Of a DNA stretch of 32,849 nt, positions 1-8,028 are shown piece after piece. Below the pieces are notes generated by a model. It was not told where the DNA came from. It did no database searches and worked only from the letters and a program-made list of their open reading frames with translations. Source of the stretch: JAAYZM01 sp964510785 (GTDB lineage Bacteria > Actinomycetota > Actinomycetes > Actinomycetales > Cellulomonadaceae); NCBI GenBank assembly GCA_964510785.1, contig CAZECM010000031.1, forward strand, positions 1 to 32,849. Direction: 5' to 3'. The translations under genes were made by a program, and so were the position numbers. Position 1 is the first letter of the stretch; each line of letters opens with the position of its first letter.

Positions 1-508
1 CGTCGCCGACGACGGCGACCCGCAGGCCCGCGAGGTCCTGCCCCGTCGGCTGCGGGCCCACGAGGTGGCGGCGCAACGTATAGGCGTCGAGCAGCGCCTG
101 GGTGGGGTGCTGGTGCGTGCCGTCGCCCGCGTTGACGACCGCGGCCTGGACCCAGCCGGAGTTGGCGAGCAGATGAGGTGCGCCGGAGGCCTGGTGGCGG
201 ATGACGACGGCGTCGGCCCCCATCGCCTGGAGCGTGAGCGCCGTGTCCTTGAGGGACTCCCCCTTCGAGACGCTCGAGCCCTTCGCGGCGAAGTTGATGA
301 CATCGGCCGAGAGCCGCTTGGCCGCCGTCTCGAACGAGATGCGCGTGCGCGTGGAGTCCTCGAAGAAGAGGTTCACCACGGTGCGGCCGCGCAGGGTGGG
401 CAGCTTCTTGATCTCGCGCCCCTGCGTCGCGGCGAGCTCGGCCGCGGTGTCGAGGATGCGCACGGCGGCGTCCCGGTCGAGATCGGCAGCGGACAGCAGG
501 TGCTCCAT
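1..508 (-). CDS. pyrB: Aspartate carbamoyltransferase catalytic chain, 3' end off the window
   Basis: Condenses carbamoyl phosphate with aspartate, the first committed step of cytosolic UMP synthesis. The reverse strand reads from an ATG at 508-506 as MEHLLSAADL and stays open for 169 residues to the left edge, about half of the usual 310 or so. The carbamoyl-phosphate site STRTR is at residues 52-56 and HPTQALLD starts at residue 134, both diagnostic. The start codon lies one base after the pyrR stop (TGA-C-ATG), so the two genes are almost certainly co-transcribed and translationally coupled. Regulation is expected through the PyrR leader element upstream of pyrR. Only the N-terminal carbamoyl-phosphate domain and the start of the aspartate domain are visible. 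Confidence 0.96.
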   Translation of the reverse strand, partial: MEHLLSAADLDRDAAVRILDTAAELAATQGREIKKLPTLRGRTVVNLFFEDSTRTRISFETAAKRLSADVINFAAKGSSVSKGESLKDTALTLQAMGADAVVIRHQASGAPHLLANSGWVQAAVVNAGDGTHQHPTQALLDAYTLRRHLVGPQPTGQDLAGLRVAVVGD

Positions 509-509
509 G

Positions 510-1097
510 TCAGCCCTCACCGCCCGGGACCGGGCCGGCGTCGGAGATCAGCACGGCGTCACGGCCGTCCGTCTCCTCGAGCATCACGCGCACACGCTCG
601 GTCGACGCGGTGGGGAGGTTCTTGCCCACGTGGTCCGCCCGGATGGGCAGCTCACGGTGGCCGCGGTCGACGAGGACGGCGAGGCGCACCGCCCGAGGTC
701 GGCCGAGGTCGCTCAGGGCGTCGAGGGCAGCGCGGATCGTGCGACCCGAGTACAGGACGTCGTCGACCAGGACGACGGTGCGATCGTCGATGCCCGACGC
801 CGGCAGCCGGGTCGCCCCGATGGGGCGCACGGGCGCGCGGTGCAGGTCGTCGCGGTGCATCGTGATGTCGAGCGAGCCGAGCTGGGTCTGCGGGTCGAAG
901 CCCGGGTCCACGCTCGCGAGGCGCTCCGCGAGCCGGTGCGCGAGCGGGAGGCCGCGGGTCGGGATCCCGAGCACGACGAGCCCGTCGGCACCCTTGTTGT
1001 GCTCGACGATCTCGTGGGCGATCCGGGTCAGCGCCCGGGAGATGTCGTCCGGGCCGAGGACTTCGCGTCCCTCGCCGGGCGTGTCTGTCTCAGACAT
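510..1097 (-). CDS. pyrR: Bifunctional pyrimidine regulator PyrR / uracil phosphoribosyltransferase
   Basis: RNA-binding regulator of pyrimidine genes that usually also has uracil phosphoribosyltransferase activity. The protein has 195 residues, close to the family norm. The PRPP-binding motif VVLVDDVLYSGRT lies at about residues 108-120, and the PTRG loop is near residue 46. The ATG at 1097 is preceded by AAGGAG at 1106-1111 with 8 nt between GGAG and the start. It is the first gene of the visible pyrR-pyrB operon, with one base between its stop and the pyrB start. A hairpin matching the PyrR recognition loop sits immediately upstream and abuts this ribosome-binding site, implying translational autoregulation. 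Confidence 0.97.
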   Translation of the reverse strand: MSETDTPGEGREVLGPDDISRALTRIAHEIVEHNKGADGLVVLGIPTRGLPLAHRLAERLASVDPGFDPQTQLGSLDITMHRDDLHRAPVRPIGATRLPASGIDDRTVVLVDDVLYSGRTIRAALDALSDLGRPRAVRLAVLVDRGHRELPIRADHVGKNLPTASTERVRVMLEETDGRDAVLISDAGPVPGGEG

Positions 1098-1111
1098 CGT
1101 GTGGACTCCTT

Positions 1112-1132
1112 CCCCGCCTCACGGGACGGGCC
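1112..1132 (-). promoter_or_regulatory. PyrR-binding RNA hairpin in the pyrR leader
   Basis: On the minus strand the leader carries GTCCCGTGAGGC at 1127-1116. It matches the PyrR binding-loop consensus RUCCNGNGAGGY (known from Bacillus leaders) at every fixed position. Flanking CCCG and CGGG pair as a lower stem; CC and GG form the upper stem around loop CGUGA, with one bulged U. The 3' side abuts the Shine-Dalgarno at 1106-1111. No separate terminator/antiterminator is visible, so PyrR binding would most simply block translation initiation, the mode reported in mycobacteria. Confidence 0.85.
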
Positions 1133-1157
1133 TTAAAGGATGGTGTGGTGCGGGGCC

Positions 1158-1163
1158 AGCCTA
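1158..1163 (-). promoter_or_regulatory. Possible -10 box for pyrR-pyrB
   Basis: TAGGCT (reverse strand) fits the actinobacterial TANNNT -10 pattern and lies about 60 nt upstream of the pyrR start, leaving room for the PyrR-binding leader. No convincing -35 is seen, so this is weak. Confidence 0.35.
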
Positions 1164-1207
1164 GTGCACGCGCCCCGTGCGAATTCCCCCGGTCGGCAGA
1201 GGGACAA

Positions 1208-3433
1208 ATGGCGCCTCCGACCGCCATGATGGTTCGCATGAGCTCCTCCTCCGGGGGATGGTTGGTCTTCCAGGCGTTCGCGGGTGGAGTCGTCGCCGGC
1301 GTCGCCGTACTCCTCTACGTCTGGTGGCACCTCAACCGGCGCGACTCGTTCGTGTTCTGGGTCACGATGTGGCTCGTCCCGTTCGCCGCCCTGTTCGTGC
1401 TCAATGCGGGGGTCACGCTCGTCGAGCCCGGGTCGATGGCGGACACCATCGTCCTGTGGGGACGGTCGCAGGTGCTGGCCGCGACAATCCTGCTCGCGAT
1501 GCCGGCGCTGCGCTCGGTCACGGGTGGTCCCGCCGTGCGGTGGTGGATGGTGACGGCGGGCGGCCTCTTCGCGCTGCGTGGGGTGCTCTTCGCGACCACC
1601 GACCTCGTGTACGCCCACGAGTACCTCGACGGTGTGCCGCGGTACGGTCCGCTCATCACCTGGAGCTTCGCGGTCCCGGCGCTGATCGTCGCCGTCTACG
1701 GGATGTGCGCCATCTCTCGCTTGCCTTCCACCGCGGGCCGCGCGGTGGTGATCGCGCTCACGCTCATCGGGTTCGCCACGCTCACGCTCGCCTTCGTCCT
1801 GGTCAGCGGGGTGCTCGCGGAGCTGCTCACGTCGCTGTGGGCGCTACCGGTGATCGGGATCGTCGTCGTCGTCGGCGTCCGGAGGCTGCGCGCGGACCTG
1901 ACGTCGAGCGTGCGGCAACGACACATGCGCGACGCGCTCGCGGCACTCACCAACGCCGCGTGGTTCGACCGGGACCCGTCGCAGATCCTCGCCCGTGCCG
2001 AGAGCTCGGCCCGCACGCTGCTCGGCAGCGCGGACATCCGCGGCAGCGTGCGTCGGCTCCCCAACGAGTCCTACTTCACGTCGTTCGCCATGCCCCCGGC
2101 GCTCGCGGACGATCCCCAGGCGGCGACGTTCCTCGACGACCTGGGGCACGTCGTCTCCGCGGCAGCGGAACGTTTCGAGCTGACGGAGCGGCTCAAGGTG
2201 GCCGCTCACACGGACGCACTGACGGGACTTCCCAACCGTCGCCGGCTCGACGAGGTGATCAGCGAGGCCTGGGAGACCGCCGGGAAGCGCCGGGTCGCCG
2301 TGCTCTTCTGCGACCTCGACGCGTTCAAGCGGGTCAACGAGGAGTTCGGGCACCCCATGGGCGACTCGGTGCTGCAGAGCACGGCGCGCGCCCTGGCCGG
2401 TGCCGTCCCGCCGGGAGCCACGGTGGCCCGCTACGGTGGCGACGAGTTCGTGGTGGTCGTCCCGGACGCCCCGCCGGATGCCGCGGTGGTCGAGCTGGCC
2501 CACGGCCTGCAGCGCGCCGTCGTCGAGGCGAACCCGGGCAAGATCCGTTCGGTGTCGATCGGCGTCGTCTCCGCGGCCGGTGACGAGATGCGAGAGCCGC
2601 ACACCCTCGTCCGGGACGCGGACTCGGCGATGTTCGACGCGAAGCACAAGCGGCTCGGTGTGCGCGTGTTCGACCAGTGGCTCCGCGAGCGGCTGCTGCG
2701 CGAGATCGATCTCGGGAGGCGTATCGCCCGCGCCGTGGACGACGACGAGTTCGAGGTGCACTTCCAGCCGATCGTGGACGTCAAGACGCTGAAGGTCGTG
2801 GCCGTCGAGGCGCTCTCCCGGTGGCCCGTCTCGGACCGTCCTCGCGACTCCGAGGAGTGGGTGCCTGCGGCGGAGGAGAGCGGCCAGATCATCGCCATCG
2901 GTCTGATGGCGATCCGTGCCGCACGGGCAGCCTCGCTGCAGTTCGGGCTGCCCGTGGGCGTCAACGTCTCTCCCCGTCAGCTCGCCGAGCCGGACCTCGC
3001 CGCCCAGCTGCTCGACGCGTGGGGCCCCGACGACCGCAAGGACCTCACGCTCGAGATCACCGAGTCCGCGCTGCTCGACGACCTGCCGCTCGGCATCGAG
3101 ACGCTCGCCGCCCTGCGCGACCAGGGGGTACGTGTCGCCCTCGACGACTTCGGCACCGGCTACTCCTCGCTCGCCCGGCTCGCCCACCTGCCCGTCGACG
3201 TGCTCAAGGTGGACCGGCAGTTCGCCGAGGACGCGACGACGCCTCGCGGCAGGGCCGTGCTCCGGGGGATCGTGGAGATCGCCCACGCGAGCGGGCTCGT
3301 GGTGGTGGTCGAGGGCGTGGAGACGGTCGAGCAGCTCGAGACCGTGACCGAGCTCGGCGCCGACCGGGTTCAGGGCTACCTCCTGGGCCGCCCCTCGATG
3401 CAGGCGCCCGCCGAGGTCTCCCTCCCCCGCTGA
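1208..3433 (+). CDS. Membrane GGDEF-EAL protein (diguanylate cyclase / c-di-GMP phosphodiesterase)
   Basis: Predicted to make and degrade cyclic di-GMP at the membrane. The ATG at 1208 has AGAGGG at 1198-1203; ATG 1238 (MSSSSGGWLV) is an alternative without a clear Shine-Dalgarno. From 1208 the protein has 741 residues. The N-terminal third holds six or seven hydrophobic segments, then a linker, a GGDEF domain with intact GGDEF at residues 410-414, and an EAL domain. EAL residues look complete: EAL at 534-536 followed by SR, NVSP, LEITES, DDFGTG near 646, LKVD, EGVE and QGYLLG. No RxxD inhibitory site precedes GGDEF, so product inhibition through it is unlikely. Both domains could be active; the dominant activity cannot be told from sequence. 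It is divergent from pyrR and convergent with the subtilase at 3506-5596. Confidence 0.93.
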   Translation: MAPPTAMMVRMSSSSGGWLVFQAFAGGVVAGVAVLLYVWWHLNRRDSFVFWVTMWLVPFAALFVLNAGVTLVEPGSMADTIVLWGRSQVLAATILLAMPALRSVTGGPAVRWWMVTAGGLFALRGVLFATTDLVYAHEYLDGVPRYGPLITWSFAVPALIVAVYGMCAISRLPSTAGRAVVIALTLIGFATLTLAFVLVSGVLAELLTSLWALPVIGIVVVVGVRRLRADLTSSVRQRHMRDALAALTNAAWFDRDPSQILARAESSARTLLGSADIRGSVRRLPNESYFTSFAMPPALADDPQAATFLDDLGHVVSAAAERFELTERLKVAAHTDALTGLPNRRRLDEVISEAWETAGKRRVAVLFCDLDAFKRVNEEFGHPMGDSVLQSTARALAGAVPPGATVARYGGDEFVVVVPDAPPDAAVVELAHGLQRAVVEANPGKIRSVSIGVVSAAGDEMREPHTLVRDADSAMFDAKHKRLGVRVFDQWLRERLLREIDLGRRIARAVDDDEFEVHFQPIVDVKTLKVVAVEALSRWPVSDRPRDSEEWVPAAEESGQIIAIGLMAIRAARAASLQFGLPVGVNVSPRQLAEPDLAAQLLDAWGPDDRKDLTLEITESALLDDLPLGIETLAALRDQGVRVALDDFGTGYSSLARLAHLPVDVLKVDRQFAEDATTPRGRAVLRGIVEIAHASGLVVVVEGVETVEQLETVTELGADRVQGYLLGRPSMQAPAEVSLPR

Positions 3434-3448
3434 CAGCCTTCGCCTTTC

Positions 3449-3545
3449 ACGACGACGGCCGGCTCGGGAAGGGGGTCCCGGCCGGCCGTCGTGTGCGTGC
3501 TGGTGCTACTTGACCTTGAGCTTGACCGTCTTGGAGGCCTTCGCC
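3449..3545 (-). repeat. Copy A of the subtilase 3' end plus terminator repeat
   Basis: About 95 bp, nearly identical to 5741-5838. It covers the terminator hairpin, the spacer containing GTGCTGGTGCTAC and the last codons of the subtilase gene. Shared non-coding sequence shows that the duplicated segment extended past the gene. Confidence 0.85.
3452..3492. terminator. Bidirectional terminator between GGDEF-EAL gene and subtilase 1
   Basis: A 12-bp perfect stem (ACGACGGCCGGC at 3452-3463 with its complement at 3481-3492) continues, after one bulged T, as 5 more pairs (CGGGA/TCCCG) around a short G-rich loop. It lies between two convergent stop codons (3433 and 3506). There is no T-run, as is common for actinobacterial terminators. 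Confidence 0.85.
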
Positions 3546-5596
3546 TTCGTGTAGGTCTTGAAGGGGCCCGAAGGCTTGTAGGTGACCTTGATCTTGTACG
3601 TGCCCTTCTTGAGCTTGGGCAGCGTGACCGTGATCTTGCCCTTGTGCTTGGCCTTGAGCGTCACGGTCTTGGACTTCTTGCCGTAGGAGACCTTGAGCTT
3701 GCCGGTGGGCTTCGCGATGCCCGTGGTCGTGACCTTGATCGCCACCTTGGCCTTAGCGGTCCGCTTGATGCTCTTCTTCTTGAGCTTCGCGGTGATCTTG
3801 GAAGCGACCTTCGGCACAGTCTTCGTGGCAGCGGACGTGCTCGGGATCGGGGGGAAGCCCGCCTTGTTGGCGAGCACCCGGAACTGCAGCGACCTACCGA
3901 TGTCCGCCTTCGTCACGGTGTACGAGGTCTTGGTCGCACCCGGGATCACGACACCACCACGCAGCCACTGGTAGCTGAACGACGTCGGGCCGCCGAGCCA
4001 GGACGCCGCAGGCGTCGCGGTGAGCTTGGCGCCGAGCTTTGCCGTGCCGGCGAGCGTCGTGGCCGAGCGCGGGGCGGGCACCAGCGAAAGGTCGGTGATG
4101 CCGAGACCGCAGGTCCGGTCACAGTCCCAGGCCTGGCCGTGCTGTGGGAACGGACGCACGGCGGACCTGATCGCCTGCTCGAGCTGCGGCGCCGTGAAGC
4201 GGCCGAGGCTCGCGATCAGGGCAGCCGCCCCTGCGACCGCCGGTGTGGCCATGCTCGTGCCCTGGTAGTAGGTCCAGTCCGGGCTGCCGGGCACGGTCGT
4301 ACCGGTGTTGATCGTCGAGAGGATGCCGGCTGCGGTTTCCCAGCCGAGGTCGCCGCCGGGGGCGGAGACGTCGAGGGTGGTACCCCAGTTGGTGTAGGAC
4401 GCCCACATGCCGTAGTAGTCCGTGGCCCCGACGGTGATGACGTCCCTGCAGCTCGCCGGGGAGTAGTAGCCCGCGTCCTGGCCGTCGTTGCCTGCCGCCA
4501 CGATCACGACCGAGCCGCGGTTGCGCGCCCCGTCGATCGCTGTCTGCATCGCCGGCGCGCACGCGCTCTGGCCCCCGAGCGAGAGGTTGAGCACCTTGGC
4601 GGGCGTCTTGTTCGCTGGGACGCCAGGTACCGAACCGCCCGAGGCCCACGTGATCGCCGCAGCGATGTCGGCGTCCGAGCCACCACACTTGGCCAGGACG
4701 CGTACGTGCTGGATCTTCACGTTCGGGGCGACACCGACGACGCCATAGCCGTCGTTCATGCGGGCGGCGATGGTCCCGGCGACGTGGGTGCCGTGCCACG
4801 AGCTGGCACGTTGCGGCGAGCCGGAGTAGCACTCACCGGCGGCAGACCAGTCGCCCTCGTCCTGCGGGTTGGCGTCCCGCCCGTCGGAGTCCCTGGCGTT
4901 GCCCGCCTCGCTGACGAAGTCGTAGCCGGCGACGGTGTTGGCATCCAGGTCCTGGTGTGCCGTGCGACCGGTGTCGAGGACGGCGACGACGATGCCGGCC
5001 GATCCCCTCGTCGCCTGCCAGAGCACGGGCGCCTTGACCGAGTAGCCTCCCGCTGGCCAGCCGGTTCGGTAGGTCTCGGGGACCTGCACCGCTTCGCGAC
5101 CGTCCCAGATGTTGTGCAGGTAGTCGAAGTACTGGTCGTTGGGCCTGACGGGTGCTGCGGCCGCGGGATAGCGGATGCCGTTCGGGGTCACTGACTCCAC
5201 GCCTGGCAGCGAGGCGAGCTCGCTGGCGAGGGCCTCGGCCTCGGCGTAGGCCAAGGGCTCCTCGAAAGCCAGTGCGCTGGCGGTGGTACTGACCGCGACC
5301 GCACGTGCGCTCGTGGGTACGCCTGCGGCGCGAGCACCGGCGGCGACGTCTGCCATCGCCGCAGTGGCCCTACCGCCCACGTAGGTGACGATGAGCCCCG
5401 CGGCGAGGGCAGGCTGCGGCGTGATCTGGGCTGGTGCCGGGCCTTCCCCGAGCCACTTGACGGGTCGGTCCCCCGGGTCCGAGGCGGACGCCCCGGCCAG
5501 GGGCACGGCCACGAGCGCGAGGCTCGCAGCGACGGCGATGATGCGTGCTCGAGCAGCGCTCGCGGAACCGCGCGAGCGTGAAGCGTGTGTCTCCAT
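3506..5596 (-). CDS. Secreted S8 subtilisin-like serine protease 1
   Basis: Predicted extracellular endoprotease of 696 residues. Start ATG 5596 is chosen because GAGGGGAA lies 6-7 nt upstream and a signal peptide follows at once (basic start, hydrophobic core, ASA cleavage region near residue 38); the frame is open upstream but unsupported. After the signal come an I9-like prodomain (to about residue 145) and a peptidase S8 domain with Asp208 (VLDTGR), His268 (WHGTHVAGT), oxyanion Asn (VAAGN) and Ser448 (GTSMATP), all intact. Next is an Ig-like module with YQWLR near residue 550, and last a lysine-rich beta domain of about 97 residues with 32 Lys and no Asp or Glu. There is no LPXTG motif. 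The neighbouring minus-strand gene is a paralogue of the same layout. Target substrate is unknown. Confidence 0.94.
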   Translation of the reverse strand: METHASRSRGSASAARARIIAVAASLALVAVPLAGASASDPGDRPVKWLGEGPAPAQITPQPALAAGLIVTYVGGRATAAMADVAAGARAAGVPTSARAVAVSTTASALAFEEPLAYAEAEALASELASLPGVESVTPNGIRYPAAAAPVRPNDQYFDYLHNIWDGREAVQVPETYRTGWPAGGYSVKAPVLWQATRGSAGIVVAVLDTGRTAHQDLDANTVAGYDFVSEAGNARDSDGRDANPQDEGDWSAAGECYSGSPQRASSWHGTHVAGTIAARMNDGYGVVGVAPNVKIQHVRVLAKCGGSDADIAAAITWASGGSVPGVPANKTPAKVLNLSLGGQSACAPAMQTAIDGARNRGSVVIVAAGNDGQDAGYYSPASCRDVITVGATDYYGMWASYTNWGTTLDVSAPGGDLGWETAAGILSTINTGTTVPGSPDWTYYQGTSMATPAVAGAAALIASLGRFTAPQLEQAIRSAVRPFPQHGQAWDCDRTCGLGITDLSLVPAPRSATTLAGTAKLGAKLTATPAASWLGGPTSFSYQWLRGGVVIPGATKTSYTVTKADIGRSLQFRVLANKAGFPPIPSTSAATKTVPKVASKITAKLKKKSIKRTAKAKVAIKVTTTGIAKPTGKLKVSYGKKSKTVTLKAKHKGKITVTLPKLKKGTYKIKVTYKPSGPFKTYTKAKASKTVKLKVK

Positions 5597-5632
5597 CGGT
5601 GTTCCCCTCTTGACGACGCGGGCCGCCGGCCA

Positions 5633-5652
5633 CGCGTGTGCCCGCACACGCG
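5633..5652 (-). repeat. Inverted repeat upstream of subtilase 1
   Basis: CGCGTGTG at 5633-5640 and CACACGCG at 5645-5652 form an 8-bp perfect stem with loop CCCG, 36 nt upstream of the subtilase 1 start. It could be an operator or a leader hairpin. A TANNNT box (TAGCCT, reverse strand 5667-5662) lies just upstream. The rest of the spacer 5653-5743 shows nothing clear. Confidence 0.5.
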
Positions 5653-5740
5653 GGTGCGACAAGGCTAGTGACGCCAGCGGCTCGCCATCAGTACCCGGGC
5701 GGGTGATTGCGTGCGAGCACTGCGCGCCTCGTCGGGGCCT

Positions 5741-5838
5741 ACGACGACGGCCGGCTCGGGAAGGGGATCCCGGCCGGCCGTCGTGGTGTGTGCTGGTGCT
5801 ACGTCACCTTGAGCTTGACCGTCTTGGAGGTCTTCGCC
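5741..5838 (-). repeat. Copy B of the subtilase 3' end plus terminator repeat
   Basis: Nearly identical to 3449-3545. It includes the terminator hairpin at 5744-5784 and the codons for the C-terminal KTVKLKV of subtilase 2. Confidence 0.85.
5744..5784 (-). terminator. Terminator of subtilase 2
   Basis: ACGACGGCCGGC at 5744-5755 pairs perfectly with 5773-5784; after a bulged T, CGGGA pairs with TCCCG. It is the same hairpin as 3452-3492 with small differences near the loop, and it ends the subtilase 2 transcript before the subtilase 1 promoter region. Confidence 0.85.
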
Positions 5839-7925
5839 TTCACGTACTTCTTGAGCGACTTGGCAGGCGTGTACTTGACCTTGATCTTGTACGTGCCCTT
5901 CTTGAGCTTGGGCAGCGTGACGGTCAGCTTGCCCTTCTTCGACGACTTGAGGTTGTACGTCTTGGACTTGTTGCCGTAGGAGAGCTTGAGCGTGCCCGCC
6001 GGCTTCTTGGTGAGCGACCCGGTCTTGACCGTGATCGTGACCTTGGCCTTCTTGGACGCCTTGATCGACTTGGCGCTGAGCTTCGCCGCCACGGACGGCG
6101 ACTGCTTGCCGACCTTGACCTTCGCGGTGGTGGCAGAGCGGCTCGGGAAGCCGGAGAGCGACGCGGTGACCTTGACGGAGAGCTTCTTGCCGAGGTCGGC
6201 CTTCTTGACCTTGTAGGTCTTCTTGGTCGCGCCCTTGATCTTCTTGCCGTTGCGCAGCCACTGGTACGTGAACTTCGCCTTCGGTGCTACCGCCTTCGGG
6301 CTGACCGTGGCGGTCTTGCCGACCTGGGCACCAGACACCTTGGGAGTGGCGAGCCACGCGGTGGGAGCCTTCGTCGCGTCGATGATGCCCTTGCCGCAGT
6401 TCTTCGCCTTCGCGCAGTTGAACGAGCCGAACGCCGTCTGGTTCGGGAACTTGGTGACCGAGCCGCGGATGGCCTTCTCGAGCTGTGCGGTGCTCGCCTT
6501 GGGACGCAGCGAGACGATCAGAGCCGCCACACCTGCCACACCCGGAGTTGCCATCGAGGTGCCCTGGTACCAGACCCAGTACGGCTGGTTCGGCGTCGTC
6601 GTTCCGTCGTTCAGCGTCGAGAGGATCCCGTCGAGCGGGAAGCCGTTGATGTCCTCACCCCAGGCGAGGTCGCCACCCGGGGCCGAGAGGTCGACCACCT
6701 TGCCGTAGTTCGAGTACTGGGCCCGGGCGCCGAGGGAGTTGGAGGCCCCGACCGTGATGACGTTCTTGCAGTTCGCGGGCTGGAAGTTCTTCGCATCCTC
6801 GTTGTTGTTGCCTGCGGCGACGATGACCACGGAGCCGCGCTTACGGGCGGCGTTGATGGCCTTCTGCATCACCGGCTGGCAGGCGATCTTGCCGCCGAGC
6901 GAGAGGTTGAGGACCTTGGCGGGCGTCTTGTTCTTCGACGTGCCCTTGACCTTGCCGCCCGAGGCCCACGTGATGCCGTCGGCGATGTCCTGCGTGGTGC
7001 CACCGCACTTGCCGAGCACGCGAACGTGCTGGACGCGCACGCCGGGGGCGTTCCCCACCACGCCCTCGACGTCGTTGACCGCGGCGACAGTGCCCGCGAC
7101 GTGGGTGCCGTGCCAGCTCGAGATGCCCGGCTCGCTTCCGAGCCAGCACTCGTTGTAGGACGTCGTCCAGTCACCCTGGTCGGTCGGGTCCGAGTCGCGG
7201 CCGTCGCCGTCACGCGGGTCGATCCCGAGGTTCCCGGTGATGAGGTCATAGCCCGCCACCGTGTTCGCGTCGAGGTCGGCGTGGGGCGTGCGGCCCGTGT
7301 CGATGACGGCGACCACGGTCTTCTTCGAGCCCTTGGTGAGGCGCCACAGCGAAGGTGCCTTCGTGCTGTAGCCACCGTTGGGCAGCTTGTAGGACGCGCC
7401 GCCCGCCCATCCCGGGGCGTTGATGCTGGTGCGGGTGTCCCAGAGTCCGTGCAGGTACCCGAAGTAGAAGTCCTTCGGCGTTCCACCCGGGGGTGCGGCC
7501 GCGGCGGTGTGAATGACGTTCAGGTCGACGGAGCTGACCCCGGGGAGCCGCTCGAGCCGCTCGGCCGCCCGCTCGGCGGTCGCGAGGTCCGTGGGCTCGT
7601 CGAAGGTGACGACGCCGGAGCCGTCGCCTTCCGAGGTGACGGTCCCGCCGAGGCCGAGGCTGCTCGCGGCTCCTGCTGCCTGTCCCAACCGGGAGGACGA
7701 GCCCGCGTAGTCGACGATCAGACCCGCCACGACCGTCTCTTCCGGCCCGGCCGCCGGCGCCGTCGCCGTCCGCGACTGCAAGGGCGCCTCGTCGGCCACC
7801 GCCCCGGTCGAAGCGACCACGAGCGAGGCCAGGACCATCGCGCCCCCGGCCGTCACCGCCGCGACTCGGGTACCCGTCGAGTACGTCGTCGAGCCGCCGT
7901 CAGCAGCCTTCAGCCATCGCGCCAT
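5799..7925 (-). CDS. Secreted S8 subtilisin-like serine protease 2
   Basis: A 708-residue paralogue of the protease at 3506-5596. ATG 7925 follows GGAGG with an 8-nt spacer and opens a signal peptide with a hydrophobic stretch at about residues 20-42 ending STGAVADEA. Prodomain I9-like, then the S8 domain with Asp209 (VIDTGR), His272 (WHGTHVAGT), VAAGNN and Ser457 (GTSMATP), so it looks active. A YQWLRNGKKIKGATK Ig-like module follows. The last 102 residues hold 31 Lys, no Arg and no Asp or Glu. Lysine is encoded almost only by AAG. The tail of the two paralogues (LTVTLPKLKKGTYKIKV and the final KTVKLKV) is more alike than the signal and prodomain regions. The gene is followed by its own terminator and is likely monocistronic. 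Confidence 0.94.
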   Translation of the reverse strand: MARWLKAADGGSTTYSTGTRVAAVTAGGAMVLASLVVASTGAVADEAPLQSRTATAPAAGPEETVVAGLIVDYAGSSSRLGQAAGAASSLGLGGTVTSEGDGSGVVTFDEPTDLATAERAAERLERLPGVSSVDLNVIHTAAAAPPGGTPKDFYFGYLHGLWDTRTSINAPGWAGGASYKLPNGGYSTKAPSLWRLTKGSKKTVVAVIDTGRTPHADLDANTVAGYDLITGNLGIDPRDGDGRDSDPTDQGDWTTSYNECWLGSEPGISSWHGTHVAGTVAAVNDVEGVVGNAPGVRVQHVRVLGKCGGTTQDIADGITWASGGKVKGTSKNKTPAKVLNLSLGGKIACQPVMQKAINAARKRGSVVIVAAGNNNEDAKNFQPANCKNVITVGASNSLGARAQYSNYGKVVDLSAPGGDLAWGEDINGFPLDGILSTLNDGTTTPNQPYWVWYQGTSMATPGVAGVAALIVSLRPKASTAQLEKAIRGSVTKFPNQTAFGSFNCAKAKNCGKGIIDATKAPTAWLATPKVSGAQVGKTATVSPKAVAPKAKFTYQWLRNGKKIKGATKKTYKVKKADLGKKLSVKVTASLSGFPSRSATTAKVKVGKQSPSVAAKLSAKSIKASKKAKVTITVKTGSLTKKPAGTLKLSYGNKSKTYNLKSSKKGKLTVTLPKLKKGTYKIKVKYTPAKSLKKYVKAKTSKTVKLKVT

Positions 7926-8028
7926 GTGCGCGTCCTCCCCAGAATGCGGCCACGCAGGACCAAGCCCGGAAACCGGGCGAACAGTAGATTTTGTCGAGCC
8001 TAACGCAGCCGACGCCTCGGAGCCCTGG

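Noticed and set aside
1145..1207. Earlier start for the GGDEF-EAL protein
   Set aside because: No ribosome-binding site, and the added residues overlap the pyrR promoter region.
7964..7978. Small hairpin GCCCGG-AAA-CCGGGC upstream of subtilase 2
   Set aside because: Only 6 bp, expected by chance in DNA this GC-rich; no match to a known leader element.
5385..8003. Long plus-strand frame (872 codons) across the subtilase genes
   Set aside because: Antisense shadow of GC-rich genes: Arg/Leu/Gly/Asp-rich, no motifs, and the minus strand holds two proteins with complete catalytic triads.
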